Source: Streptomyces ardesiacus (GTDB lineage: Bacteria; Actinomycetota; Actinomycetes; Streptomycetales; Streptomycetaceae). From it: a stretch of DNA of 64,000 bases. Each line of letters begins with the position of its first letter. Positions within the stretch are counted from its first letter, which is position 1. This document shows, in pieces, positions 49,855 through 63,045 of this stretch. Under the pieces are notes generated by a model that was given only the letters and a program-made list of their open reading frames with translations, ran no database searches and was not told the DNA's origin. Where the stretch lies: positions 186,001 to 250,000 of the forward strand of contig NZ_BEWC01000010.1 in assembly GCF_003112575.1 (NCBI RefSeq), in the 5' to 3' direction. The translations under genes and the position numbers were made by a program.

Positions 49855-50790
49855 GTGGATTCCGGATCCACCGTCACCAGGTGCTACCGCCATCCCGCGG
49901 TCGAGTGCCACGTCCGCTGCACCGGCTGCGCGCGGTACATCTGCCCGGACTGCGAGCGCGCGGCGCCGGTCGGCCGCCGGTGTCCCGAGTGCGTGCGGGA
50001 GGGGGCGCGGCCGGCCCGGCGGGCCCGCACCCTCGGCGGGGGCCGGATCTCGACGACGCCCGTGGTGACGTACGCGCTGTTCGCGCTCACCGTGCTCGCG
50101 TACCTCGCGGAGGTGGTGCGGCCGGGGCTCGTGGACCGGTTCGCCCTGGTCGGGTCGCGGCTGGTCGATCCGGAGGGCACCCGCTACGTCGGCGACGGCC
50201 TGGTCCTGGGCTCCGCGCCCCTGCGGACGGAGGGTGTCGCCGGGGGCGAGTGGGAGCGGCTGCTCACCAGCGCCTTTCTCCACCAGTCGCCCTTCGAGGG
50301 CGCGTTCGGGATCCTGCACGTCACCGTGAACATGGTCGTGCTGTGGCAGTCGGGGCGGGTGGTGGAGCTGATGCTCGGCCGGGTCCGATTCCTCGCCCTG
50401 TATCTGCTCTCCGCGCTCGGCGGTTCCGTCCTGGAGCTGGTCCTCGCCGACCCCGGGCACGCCTCGGTCGGCGCGTCCGGTGCCGTCTGCGGCGTGGGGG
50501 CCGCCTCCTACGTGCTGCACCGCCGGCTGGGCGCCACCGCGGGCCGGGCCGACCGGCTGGCGGCGGGACTGCTGCTGTGGCTGGTGGTCTCCGCCTGGTT
50601 CGCCCCGTGGCAGGTGCCCGTCGGCGGCCTGCTGGCCGGCGGCGCGCTGGCCCTGGCCTTCGCGTACGCGCCCCGGGACCGGCGCCCGGTCGCGGTGCAG
50701 ACCGGCGCTGCTGCCGCGCTGGCGGTGCTGCTGGCGGTGACGGCGGCGTGGAAGGTGTCCGAACTGACGGGCGGGAGCATTCCCCTGTGA
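49855..50790 (+). CDS. Rhomboid-family membrane protein with zinc-finger N-terminus; catalytic His missing
   Basis: 311 aa from GTG at 49855, with GAGGAG seven bases upstream. The N-terminus carries a B-box-like Cys/His cluster (CYRHPAVECHVRCTGC, then CPDC and CPEC, residues 10-46), common in actinobacterial rhomboids. About seven membrane helices follow. HVTVNMVVLW (155-164) and the nucleophile motif GASGAVCG with Ser208 match rhomboid proteases. In the helix where the catalytic His stands (usual form GHIGGL), the sequence reads QVPVGGLLAGG (253-263), with Pro at the His position. It is probably a non-catalytic rhomboid. Confidence 0.88.
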   Translation: MDSGSTVTRCYRHPAVECHVRCTGCARYICPDCERAAPVGRRCPECVREGARPARRARTLGGGRISTTPVVTYALFALTVLAYLAEVVRPGLVDRFALVGSRLVDPEGTRYVGDGLVLGSAPLRTEGVAGGEWERLLTSAFLHQSPFEGAFGILHVTVNMVVLWQSGRVVELMLGRVRFLALYLLSALGGSVLELVLADPGHASVGASGAVCGVGAASYVLHRRLGATAGRADRLAAGLLLWLVVSAWFAPWQVPVGGLLAGGALALAFAYAPRDRRPVAVQTGAAAALAVLLAVTAAWKVSELTGGSIPL

Positions 50791-50839
50791 GCGTCCCCCG
50801 CCGCGAGAGCTGCTGTCCCCCTAGGAGAGGTGTCCCCCT

Positions 50840-51751
50840 GTGAAACGTCCCGGAGTGCTGCTGCTCGGGGCCCTGCCCGTGATCGCCGCGGGCGTGTACT
50901 TCGCCGTGCCGGGCGACTCGGCGGACACGGCGGCCCCCGCGTCCCCGTCGTCCTCGGCCACCGCCCGGTCGGCCCGCGACGACGCCAAGGACCGGGCCGA
51001 GGAGGAGCGGGCGGCGGACGACGCGCTCATCGCCGATCTGCCGCCGGGGCTCGCCGCGCCGGCGAAGAAGGAGCTGGCCCAGCAGCTCGTGTCCAGCGCC
51101 GAGAACTCGACCACACGGTGGCGCACCGCCTACGGCAGCATCCAGGACGTCGGGGACGGCGACGGGTACACGGCGGGCATCGTCGGTTTCTGCACGGGCA
51201 CCCACGACCTGCTCACCCTGGTGGAGCGCTACACCGAGGCCCACCCGGACAACGGTCTGGCGAGGTACCTGCCCGCGCTGCGCAAGGTGGACGGCAGTGA
51301 CTCGCACGAGGGCCTGGATCCGGGCTTCACGGCGGCCTGGAAGGCGGAGGCCGAGGTTCCGGCGTTCCGCGCGGCCCAGGAGGAGGAGCGCGACCGGGTC
51401 TACTTCGACCCCGCGGTGCGCCTGGCCAAGCTGGACGGCCTGGGCACGCTCGGCCAGTTCGTCTACTACGACGCGATGGTCTTCCACGGCCCCGACACGG
51501 ACCCCGGGGGCTTCTACGGGCTGCGCGAGCAGGCCATGGCCAAGGCGAAGACGCCGGGGCAGGGCGGCTCCGAGAAGGCCTACCTGGACACCTTCCTGGA
51601 CGTCCGCGAGCAGGCCATGCGGGACAAGCGGCCGGGCATCGACACCTCGCGCGTCGACACGGCCCAGCGCCGGTTCCTCGCGGCCGGGAACCTGGAGCTG
51701 GCGACGCCGCTGGTGTGGGAGATGTACGGGGACACCTACCGGGTGCCCTGA
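50840..51751 (+). CDS. csn: Secreted chitosanase, glycoside hydrolase family 46
   Basis: 303 aa from GTG at 50840, with AGGAGAGG upstream. A hydrophobic N-terminus (PGVLLLGALPVIAAGVYFAV) directs export; a low-complexity Ala/Ser and charged stretch (about 30-65) joins it to the catalytic domain. GH46 residues align with Streptomyces N174 chitosanase: Glu88 in VSSAENSTTRW and Asp106 in DVGDGDGYTAGIVGFCTG are the acid/base pair. FDPAVRLAKLDGLGTLGQFV and DTSRVDTAQRRFL complete the fold. The enzyme hydrolyses chitosan outside the cell. The leader is longer than usual, so the protein may stay membrane-tethered. No DasR-type palindrome was seen upstream. Confidence 0.94.
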   Translation: MKRPGVLLLGALPVIAAGVYFAVPGDSADTAAPASPSSSATARSARDDAKDRAEEERAADDALIADLPPGLAAPAKKELAQQLVSSAENSTTRWRTAYGSIQDVGDGDGYTAGIVGFCTGTHDLLTLVERYTEAHPDNGLARYLPALRKVDGSDSHEGLDPGFTAAWKAEAEVPAFRAAQEEERDRVYFDPAVRLAKLDGLGTLGQFVYYDAMVFHGPDTDPGGFYGLREQAMAKAKTPGQGGSEKAYLDTFLDVREQAMRDKRPGIDTSRVDTAQRRFLAAGNLELATPLVWEMYGDTYRVP

Positions 51752-51760
51752 GCATGCGAC

Positions 51761-51799
51761 GGCGCCTGCCCTGGTCCGGTCGGGGACGAGGCAGGCGCC
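51761..51799. terminator. Terminator between the chitosanase gene and gltD
   Basis: GGCGCCTGCC (51761-51770) and GGCAGGCGCC (51790-51799) form a perfect 10-bp stem with a 19-base loop, nine bases after the chitosanase stop. gltD ends convergently at 51851, so the hairpin may act in both directions. Confidence 0.8.
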
Positions 51800-51850
51800 A
51801 TCAGTGTTCCGCACGCCTTTGTGCGGGACGTTCTTCGGTTGTTCCGTCCG

Positions 51851-53306
51851 TCAGACCGCGAGGGCGCGGTCGGTCGGGCGGATCGGGGCCGGCAGGTCGC
51901 TGGCTCCGGTCAGGAAGCGGTCGGCGCCGCGCGCGGCCGAGCGGCCCTCGGCGATCGCCCAGACGATGAGCGACTGGCCGCGGCCGGCGTCACCGGCGAC
52001 GAACACACCCGGCACGTTGGTCTGGAAGTCGGCGTCCCGGGCGATGTTACCCCGTTCGTCGAGCTCCAGGCCGAACTGGTCGACGAGGCCGTTCTCCTTG
52101 TCGGTGCCGGTGAAGCCCATGGCGAGGGTGACCAGCTGGGCCGGGATCTTCCGCTCGGTACCCGGCTTCGGGGTGAGCTTCCCGTCGACGAACTCGACCT
52201 CGCTCAGGTGCAGCCACTGGACGTTGCCGTCCTCGTCGCCCTCGAAGTGGGTGGTGGAGACGGCGTAGACGCGCTCGCCGCCCTCCTCGTGGGCGCTGGT
52301 GACCTTGTACAGCATGGGGAAGGTCGGCCACGGCTGGGAGACCGGGTTCCGCTCCTCGCCCGGCCGGGGCATGATCTCCAGCTGCGTGACGGAGGCGGCG
52401 CCCTGGCGGTGGGCGGTGCCCACGCAGTCGGCGCCGGTGTCGCCGCCGCCGATGACGACGACGTGCTTGCCCTCGGCGGAGATGGGGGCGGTGACGTAGT
52501 CGCCCTCCTGGACCTTGTTGGCCAGGGGCAGGTACTCCATCGCCTGGTGGATGCCCTTGAGTTCCCGGCCGGGGACCGGCAGGTCGCGGGCGGTGGTGGA
52601 GCCGGCGGCGATGACGACGGCGTCGTAGCGCTTCTTGAGGTCGGTCGCCTTGAGGTCGCGGCCGATCTCGACGCCGGTGCGGAAGCGGGTGCCCTCGGCG
52701 CGCATCTGCTCTATGCGCCGGTTGATGTGCCGCTTCTCCATCTTGAACTCGGGGATGCCGTACCGGAGGAGACCTCCGACGCGGTCCGCGCGCTCGTAGA
52801 CGGCGACGGTGTGGCCGGCCCGGGTGAGCTGCTGGGCGGCGGCCAGGCCCGCCGGGCCCGAGCCGATGACGGCGACGGTCTTGCCGGACAGGCGCTCGGG
52901 GATGCGCGGGGCGACGTCCCCGGTCTCCCACGCCTTGTCGATGATGGAGACCTCGACGTTCTTGATGGTGACCGGCGGCTGGTTGATGCCGAGCACGCAC
53001 GCCGACTCGCACGGGGCCGGGCACAGCCGGCCGGTGAACTCCGGGAAGTTGTTGGTGGCGTGCAGGCGCTCGGACGCCGCCGACCAGTCCTCGCGGTAGG
53101 CGTAGTCGTTCCACTCGGGGATCAGGTTCCCGAGCGGGCAGCCGTTGTGGCAGAACGGGATGCCGCAGTCCATGCAGCGGCTGGCCTGCTTGCTGATGAT
53201 CGGCAGCAGGGAGCCGGGGACGTAGACCTCGTTCCAGTCCTTGACGCGCTCCTCGACGGGGCGGGTCCGGGCGACCTCGCGTCCGTGGTTCAGAAAGCCC
53301 TTGGGA

Positions 53307-53314
<8 letters not shown>
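51851..53314 (-). CDS. gltD: Glutamate synthase small subunit
   Basis: 487 aa from ATG at 53314. The N-terminal Fe-S region shows the Cys pattern CMDCGIPFCHNGCPLGNLIP and LCPAPCESACVLGIN (two 4Fe-4S clusters). It is followed by the FAD site VAVIGSGPAGLAAAQQLTRAG and the NADPH site VVVIGGGDTGADCVGTAHRQG, and ATAGDAGRGQSLIVWAI-type FAD contact (GVFVAGDAGRGQSLIVWA). It feeds electrons from NADPH to the large subunit. The ATG overlaps the gltB stop by eight bases, so translation is coupled to keep the subunits in balance. Confidence 0.97.
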
Positions 53315-57902
<4,588 letters not shown>

Positions 57903-57996
57903 CGGCTCTCCCGTCGTCGTCATCTGGCATGTGGCAAGTGCCGAGGGACGACGTTGGCCCTCTGCGAGGTACGTAAGCAGGTGCAAAATTTGGTGC

Positions 57997-58026
57997 AGGT
58001 TACATGATGGAGTGGTTCTCGGTAAA
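57997..58026 (-). promoter_or_regulatory. Candidate gltBD promoter with overlapping direct repeats
   Basis: On the minus strand TTTACC (58026-58021) and TAACCT (58002-57997) are separated by 18 bases; TAnnnT fits the Streptomyces -10 preference. Transcription would start near 57990, leaving an 85-90 base leader. A TGCACC direct repeat with 12-base spacing (57997-57992 and 57985-57980) covers the predicted start site and could be an operator. Confidence 0.5.
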
Positions 58027-58219
58027 CGGGACAATCCGTTCCAGCATGCGGACACCGACGGGGTGCGGTGGGGGTACCGCACCCGTGGTGGAGGCTGTGG
58101 GGACCGGAACGGGCAGATCGGTGTCCGTCGGTCCGGGGGCGCGGAGGGAGCGTCGTCGCCCACTCCGCGGATGCACGGCAGGCTTCATTGCCCACAGCGC
58201 TTACGGCTCATGCCCGGAG

Positions 58220-58257
58220 ATTACGCGCTCGAAACCAGCGAGTAACGGCTGCGAGTG
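58220..58257. promoter_or_regulatory. GlnR-box-like site upstream of gltBD
   Basis: Read on the plus strand: ATTAC (58220-58224), six bases, GAAAC (58231-58235), six bases, GTAAC (58242-58246), six bases, GAGTG (58253-58257). The Streptomyces GlnR consensus is two gTnAC-N6-GaAAC units 22 bases apart. The two central boxes match fully, the first in four of five, the last poorly; all spacings are exact. It lies about 195 bases upstream of the candidate gltB promoter. The rest of the 394-base spacer 57903-58296 holds that promoter and the VIT-gene hairpin. Confidence 0.6.
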
Positions 58258-58262
58258 CGGGT

Positions 58263-58286
58263 ACTTATGCGGACCACCGCATAAGT
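58263..58286. terminator. Hairpin after the VIT-family gene
   Basis: ACTTATGCGG (58263-58272) and CCGCATAAGT (58277-58286) form a perfect 10-bp stem with a four-base loop, ten bases beyond the stop at 58297. Its A/T content is high for a terminator here and it lies six bases from the GlnR-like site, so an operator role is also possible. Confidence 0.6.
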
Positions 58287-58296
58287 TCGAGCCGGG

Positions 58297-59028
58297 CTAT
58301 CCTACGGCCGTTCCGAACAGGCTGCCCAGGAGATACGTCACACCGGCCGCCGCACCGCCCAGGGCGAGCTGCCGCAGGCCGCTGTACCACCAGCTCCGTG
58401 CCGTGACCTTGGCGACCACCGCACCGCACAGGAACAGCCCGGCCAGGGCGAGCAGCACCGCGGGCCACAGCGCGCCGGCGCCCAGCAGGAACGGCAGGAC
58501 GGGGAGCAGGGCGCCCAGCGCGAAGGAACCGAACGAGGACACGGCCGCGACCAGCGGCGAGGGCAGGTCGGAGGGGTCGATGCCGAGCTCCTCGCGGGCG
58601 TGTATCTCCAGCGCCTGCTCGGGGTCACTGGAGAGCTGGCGGGCCACCTCGCGGGCCAGCTCCGGCTCGACCCCGCGCGCCTCGTAGAGCGCGGCCAGCT
58701 CGGCCTCCTCGTCCGCCGGGTGCTTCGTGAGTTCGCGGCGCTCCACGTCCAGCTCGGCCTCGACCAGCTCGCGCTGGGAGGCGACGGAGGTGTACTCACC
58801 GGCGGCCATGGAGAAGGCGCCGGCCGCCAGTCCCGCGAGTCCGCTGATCACCACGGTCTGCTGGCTCGCCGTACCGCCGGCGACGCCGGTCATCAGGGCG
58901 AGGTTGGAGACCAGTCCGTCCATGGCGCCGAAGACGGCCGGGCGCAGCCAGCCGCCGTTCACGTCGCGGTGGGTGTGGTTGTCGCGGTGCGCCTCGTGGA
59001 GCGGCGCCTCGGTCTCGATGATGGCCAT
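58297..59028 (-). CDS. VIT1/CCC1-family iron/manganese transporter
   Basis: 243 aa from ATG at 59028, with GGGGGAA upstream. The family pattern is visible: HRDVNGGWLRPAVFGAMDGLVSNLALMTGVAGG (first helix with the conserved Asp), SGLAGLAAGAFSMAAGEYTSVASQ (second helix with the Gly-Glu-Tyr metal site), a cytoplasmic charged helical domain (about 85-150), and three C-terminal helices. CCC1/VIT proteins move Fe2+ or Mn2+ out of the cytoplasm. The spacer upstream (59029-59225) includes an A/T-rich stretch with TGGA-N5-TCCA that may be a metal-regulator site; I could not match it to a known box. Confidence 0.92.
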   Translation of the reverse strand: MAIIETEAPLHEAHRDNHTHRDVNGGWLRPAVFGAMDGLVSNLALMTGVAGGTASQQTVVISGLAGLAAGAFSMAAGEYTSVASQRELVEAELDVERRELTKHPADEEAELAALYEARGVEPELAREVARQLSSDPEQALEIHAREELGIDPSDLPSPLVAAVSSFGSFALGALLPVLPFLLGAGALWPAVLLALAGLFLCGAVVAKVTARSWWYSGLRQLALGGAAAGVTYLLGSLFGTAVG

Positions 59029-59225
59029 GAGGGTTCCCCCGGAAGCTAGTTTGGACTGATTCCACTTTTTAACATCACCCAATCTACGCCGGTCACACCC
59101 ATCCCGCCAGCAAGGAAAGGCTGGGCTTACCTGCGGTTTTGTGCCGAGCGGGTGACACCGGCCGCGGTTCGGCTGCGGTGTCCGACGCACCGGGGACAGA
59201 TGTGCCGAGGGAGAGGAGAGGCCGC

Positions 59226-60590
59226 ATGGCATCCACCGCCTGCATTCCCCCGGTCCCCGCGCCCCAGGGCACCGTCGGGCTCCGCGACCGGGCCCGGGGC
59301 GCCCTGCTCGGACTGGCCGTCGGTGACGCCCTCGGGGCACCGGCCGAGAACATGAAGCCCTCGGAGATCCGCGCCCGCTGGGGCCGCATCACGGGATACG
59401 TGGCCGACCGGCCCGCCGGGACCGACGACACCGAGTACGCGATCTTCTCGGGCCTGCTGCTGGCCCGCCACGGCGCGGCCCTCACCCCGGTCCACGTGGA
59501 GACGGCCTGGCACGAGTGGATCGCCGACCGGGAGGAGGGCCCGTTCCGGGGCGCGGGCTTCAGCGAGCGCGGCACCCTGGAGAACCTGCGCCGGGGGCTG
59601 GCCGCGCCGATCTCCGCCCAGCACCGGCACGCCTGGAGCGACGGCCTGGCGATGCGGGCCGCGCCGCACGGCGTGTTCGCGGCCGGGCGGCCCGCGGAGG
59701 CGGCCCGGCTGGCGGCGATCGACGGCTCGGTCAGCCACGAGGGCGAGGGCATCTACGGCGGCCAGGCGGTGGCGGCGGGCGTCGCGGCGGCGATGGCCGG
59801 GGCGTCGACCGTGGCGGTGGTGGCCTCCGCGCTGGCGGTCGTCCCGGACGACTCCTGGACGGCGCGCTGTCTGCGCCGCGCGATGACGGCGGCCCACCGC
59901 GGCGAACGGGCGGTGCGCTCCGCGGTGGTCATCGGCGGCTACCCGTGGACCGACCTGGCGCCCGAGGCCGTCGCCCTGGCCTTCGGCGCGTACGCGGCGG
60001 CCGACGGCGACTTCACGGACGCCGTGCTGACGGCCGTCAACATGGGCCGCGACGCCGACACCACGGCCGCGGTGGCCGGCGCCCTGGCCGGCGCGACCCG
60101 CGGCGTCCAGGCCGTCCCGGCCGACTGGGCCGCCGCCATCGGCCCGGTCCGCGGCACCTGCCTGCCGACGATGGCCGGCCACCACGTCCTGGAGGTGGCG
60201 GACCTGCTGACCCGGGCCGCACGGGAGGTACCGCCGGGACCGGAGCACGTACCGGGACTCACCGGGCGGAGCACCGGGCCCTCGGGCCCGCCGCCTGTGC
60301 CACCGGCGCTCCCGGACCCGCAGGGGACGGCGTCCGGAACCGGCGGCACGGCGTCCCGGAGGCCGGCGGGGGCACCCTCGGGAGCCCGGGAAGCACCGGT
60401 CCGGGAGCCGGAGCGCACGCCCCCGCACCCGGAGCCGGCGGCGCCGGGCACCGGGCGCGACCGGCCGGAGGCGCGTCGGGTGCGGGCGCACGCTCCGTCT
60501 CCCGTGCCGAGTGAGCCGCCCGGCGGCCCCGCCCCCACCGCGTGCCCTCCCGTCCCGGACACCGGCGCGGCGGCCGAGGCGGGGCCGTGA
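59226..60590 (+). CDS. ADP-ribosylglycohydrolase family protein (paralogue 1, canonical motifs)
   Basis: 454 aa from ATG at 59226, with AGGAGAGG upstream. The DraG/ARH fold covers residues about 20-335: GALLGLAVGDALGAPAEN, the metal motif GTDDTE (65-70), the ISAQHRHAWSDG and GGQAVAAGVAAAMAGA helices, and MGRDADTTAAVAGALAGA with Asp276, Asp278 and Thr279. All Mg-binding positions of the family are present, so it is the best candidate for real hydrolase activity on ADP-ribosylated protein or a related N-glycoside. The C-terminal 115 residues are Pro/Gly/Ala-rich and likely disordered. First gene of a four-gene coupled set. Confidence 0.9.
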   Translation: MASTACIPPVPAPQGTVGLRDRARGALLGLAVGDALGAPAENMKPSEIRARWGRITGYVADRPAGTDDTEYAIFSGLLLARHGAALTPVHVETAWHEWIADREEGPFRGAGFSERGTLENLRRGLAAPISAQHRHAWSDGLAMRAAPHGVFAAGRPAEAARLAAIDGSVSHEGEGIYGGQAVAAGVAAAMAGASTVAVVASALAVVPDDSWTARCLRRAMTAAHRGERAVRSAVVIGGYPWTDLAPEAVALAFGAYAAADGDFTDAVLTAVNMGRDADTTAAVAGALAGATRGVQAVPADWAAAIGPVRGTCLPTMAGHHVLEVADLLTRAAREVPPGPEHVPGLTGRSTGPSGPPPVPPALPDPQGTASGTGGTASRRPAGAPSGAREAPVREPERTPPHPEPAAPGTGRDRPEARRVRAHAPSPVPSEPPGGPAPTACPPVPDTGAAAEAGP

Positions 60591-61870
60591 GCAGGGCGCG
60601 GGGCGGTGTCGGGGCGTCGGGGGTCACGGCGTACGTCGAAGGGCCCGGCGGACCGCGGCCGGACACCTCCGGCGGGAGCGGGCACCGGCCGGGGGCGGCG
60701 GACACGGCCGCGGGGACGGGGGCGGCCCGCGCGGTGCCGCTCGGCGACCGTGTCGAGGGGCTGCTGCTCGGGCTCGCCGCGGGGGACGCGGCCGGCTGGC
60801 CCGCCGCCCGCCACCGGGCCGCCCGGATGCCGGAGTGGACGCGCCGGCTCACCCGCGAGCTGGACACCTTCGCCGAGCAGAACGCGACCACCACCCTCCC
60901 CGTCCCCATCGCCCTCAACCAGCCCCCGGAGCCGCTGCGCCTCGGGCCCTCGGACGACGCCGAGTGGGCGGCGTTCGCGGCGGAGGCGGTGCTGCGGGCC
61001 GGGGACGACAGCCTGCTCGGGGACCTGAGCCGGGACCGCCGGATGCGGGCCGCGATCGACCTGACCTGGAACGCCGTCGCGAGCGAGGTCGCCGCGGCGG
61101 CCGACCGCGCCCCCGAGGTCGAGTCGGCGGTCCTGCCGCTGCGCGCCCGCATCTCGGTGCGGGCCGGGCTCGGCAACCTCGCCGCCGGCCTGCGCCCGCC
61201 CGCCACCGGCCACGACAACCCGCACTACTTCGACGACGCCGCCTGCGTACGGGCCTGCGTCCTGGCCGTCGCCCATCCCGGCGCCCCGCGGCCCGCCGCC
61301 GACCTCGCCGAGTTCGACGCCCGCTACACCCAGGACGGCGACGGCGTGCACGGCGCACGGGCCATGGCGGCGGCCCTGGCCCGCGCCCTCGACGGCGCCG
61401 ACGTGGACGCCTGCGTCACGGCCGCGCTCGCCGAACTCCCCGAGGCGACGGAGATCGGCCGCAACGCCCGCCAGGCCCTGGCCCTCGCGGCGGACACCGA
61501 GAGCACCTTCGCCCTGGTCCCGCTCCTCGAACACCGCATCGTCGACCACGTCTACAGCTACGGCATCGCCGCCGCCGAGACCGTCCCCGTCGCCCTCGCC
61601 CTGGCCACCGCCGCCCGGGGCCGCATCGCCGAGGCGGTACCGGCGGCGGCCTGTCTGTCCCGCGTCGCGGACTCCGCCCCCGCGCTGGCCGGCGCCCTCA
61701 CCGGCGCGCTCGGCGGCGGCGCCTCGGTCCCCGCGTCCTGGCGGGACGCCTGCCGCACCCTGCCCGGCTGCGTACTGCCCCGGCTCACCGGCACCGACCT
61801 GGTCGAGCTGGCCGCCGCCCTGCACGCCACGCAACCGTCCCCACCGGAAGGACGAGCCACCACGCCATGA
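60587..61870 (+). CDS. ADP-ribosylglycohydrolase-like protein (paralogue 2, eroded metal site)
   Basis: 427 aa from GTG at 60587, overlapping the previous stop as GTGA. After a disordered 50-residue leader, GDRVEGLLLGLAAGDAAGWP aligns with the ARH start. The TDDTE motif is reduced to SDDAE (122-126), and the C-terminal RDADTT becomes RVADSA (359-364), losing the first Asp and both Thr. HDNPHYFDDAACVRACVLAV and VYSYGIAAAETVPVALALATA still match the helical core. It may be a non-catalytic partner or use a different site. Ends overlapping the next gene by ATGA. Confidence 0.85.
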   Translation: MSRARGGVGASGVTAYVEGPGGPRPDTSGGSGHRPGAADTAAGTGAARAVPLGDRVEGLLLGLAAGDAAGWPAARHRAARMPEWTRRLTRELDTFAEQNATTTLPVPIALNQPPEPLRLGPSDDAEWAAFAAEAVLRAGDDSLLGDLSRDRRMRAAIDLTWNAVASEVAAAADRAPEVESAVLPLRARISVRAGLGNLAAGLRPPATGHDNPHYFDDAACVRACVLAVAHPGAPRPAADLAEFDARYTQDGDGVHGARAMAAALARALDGADVDACVTAALAELPEATEIGRNARQALALAADTESTFALVPLLEHRIVDHVYSYGIAAAETVPVALALATAARGRIAEAVPAAACLSRVADSAPALAGALTGALGGGASVPASWRDACRTLPGCVLPRLTGTDLVELAAALHATQPSPPEGRATTP

Positions 61871-63045
61871 CCCCCACCACCCCGGACCACGGCATCACCG
61901 CGCCCCTCGACGAGCGCGTCACCGGCGCCCTCGTCGGCGCGGCCGTCGGCGACGCGCTCGGCGGCCCCGTCGAGGGCTACTCCCCCGAGCAGATCCTCGA
62001 ACGCCACGGCGGCCGCGTCCACGGCGTCGTCGGCCCCTGGAACGGCGACGCCTGGCGCACCGCCCGCCCCGTCGCGCCGTACCACAAGGGCGACGGCCAC
62101 GTCACCGACGACACCCTGATGACGCACGCGCTGGTCCGCGTCTACGGCACGGTCCGCGACCACCTCGACGCCTACGCGGTCGCCGAGCACCTGGTCCCGG
62201 ACCTGATCACGAACCCGCGCTGGATCCCCGAGCTGGAGGCCGAGGCCCTTCCCCTCCAGCGGATCTTCCTCGCCGAGAAGTGGCTGGTCGCACGGATCCA
62301 CTACGGCCACGTGGACCCGCGCGAGGCCGGAACCGGCAACATCGTCAACTGCGGTGCCGCGATGTACATGGCCCCGGTCGGCCTGGTCAACGCGGCGAAC
62401 CCCGAGGCCGCCTACGCCGAGGCCCTGGACGTCGCGGGCGCGCACCAGTCGTCCTACGGCCGTGAGGCGGCCGGTGTCTTCGCGGCGGCGGTGGCCGCGG
62501 CGTGCGTGCCGGGGGCGGGTCCGGAGTCGGTGGTGGCCGCCTGCCTGGCCCTGGCCAAGGACGGCACCCGGGAGGCGATCGAGGCGGTGTGCGACGTGGC
62601 GGTGCGCCACTCGGAGTTCGAGTCGGCGCTCGCACCGCTGCGCGCGGCGGTCGCCCCGTACGACACCGTGGGCCCCGACTACCGCGCCCCCTCGCTCGGC
62701 GCCCGGCGCCCCTCCCGGCTGCACGCGATCGAGGAACTGCCGGTCGCCCTCGGGATGCTGCTCGTCTCCGGCGGCGACTTCCGGCACGCGGTCCTCGGCG
62801 CGGTCAACTACGGCCGCGACTGCGACTCCATCGCCACGATGGCGGGCGCGCTCGCCGGGGCACTGGGCTCGCCGGTGCCCGAGGACTGGGCCAAGGCCGT
62901 CGCGGAGGCCAGCCGTCTGGACCTGTGGGCGCCCGCGGCGACGCTCACCGGGGTCGCGCGGGAGGTCTTCGCGCGGGACGTGCGCCGACGCCGCGCGCAC
63001 GAGGAGGCGTTCGCCGCGCTCGGGGGTGCGGGATGCTCCGGCTGA
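61867..63045 (+). CDS. ADP-ribosylglycohydrolase family protein (paralogue 3)
   Basis: 392 aa from ATG at 61867. ERVTGALVGAAVGDALGGPVEGY, HVTDDTLMTHALVRVYG (Thr80, Asp81, Asp82, Thr83), GNIVNCGAAMYMAPVGLVNAANP and YGRDCDSIATMAGALAGALG (Asp318, Asp320, Ser321) give a complete metal site with Ser for Thr and Cys between the aspartates. This is a typical bacterial ARH member, of the subgroup with a longer central region. The target is unknown; no ADP-ribosyltransferase gene lies within the window. It overlaps both neighbours. Confidence 0.9.
   Translation: MTPTTPDHGITAPLDERVTGALVGAAVGDALGGPVEGYSPEQILERHGGRVHGVVGPWNGDAWRTARPVAPYHKGDGHVTDDTLMTHALVRVYGTVRDHLDAYAVAEHLVPDLITNPRWIPELEAEALPLQRIFLAEKWLVARIHYGHVDPREAGTGNIVNCGAAMYMAPVGLVNAANPEAAYAEALDVAGAHQSSYGREAAGVFAAAVAAACVPGAGPESVVAACLALAKDGTREAIEAVCDVAVRHSEFESALAPLRAAVAPYDTVGPDYRAPSLGARRPSRLHAIEELPVALGMLLVSGGDFRHAVLGAVNYGRDCDSIATMAGALAGALGSPVPEDWAKAVAEASRLDLWAPAATLTGVAREVFARDVRRRRAHEEAFAALGGAGCSG

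Noticed and set aside
50760..50850. Search for a DasR-type operator before the chitosanase gene
   Set aside because: No ACTGGTCTAGACCAGT-like palindrome is present.
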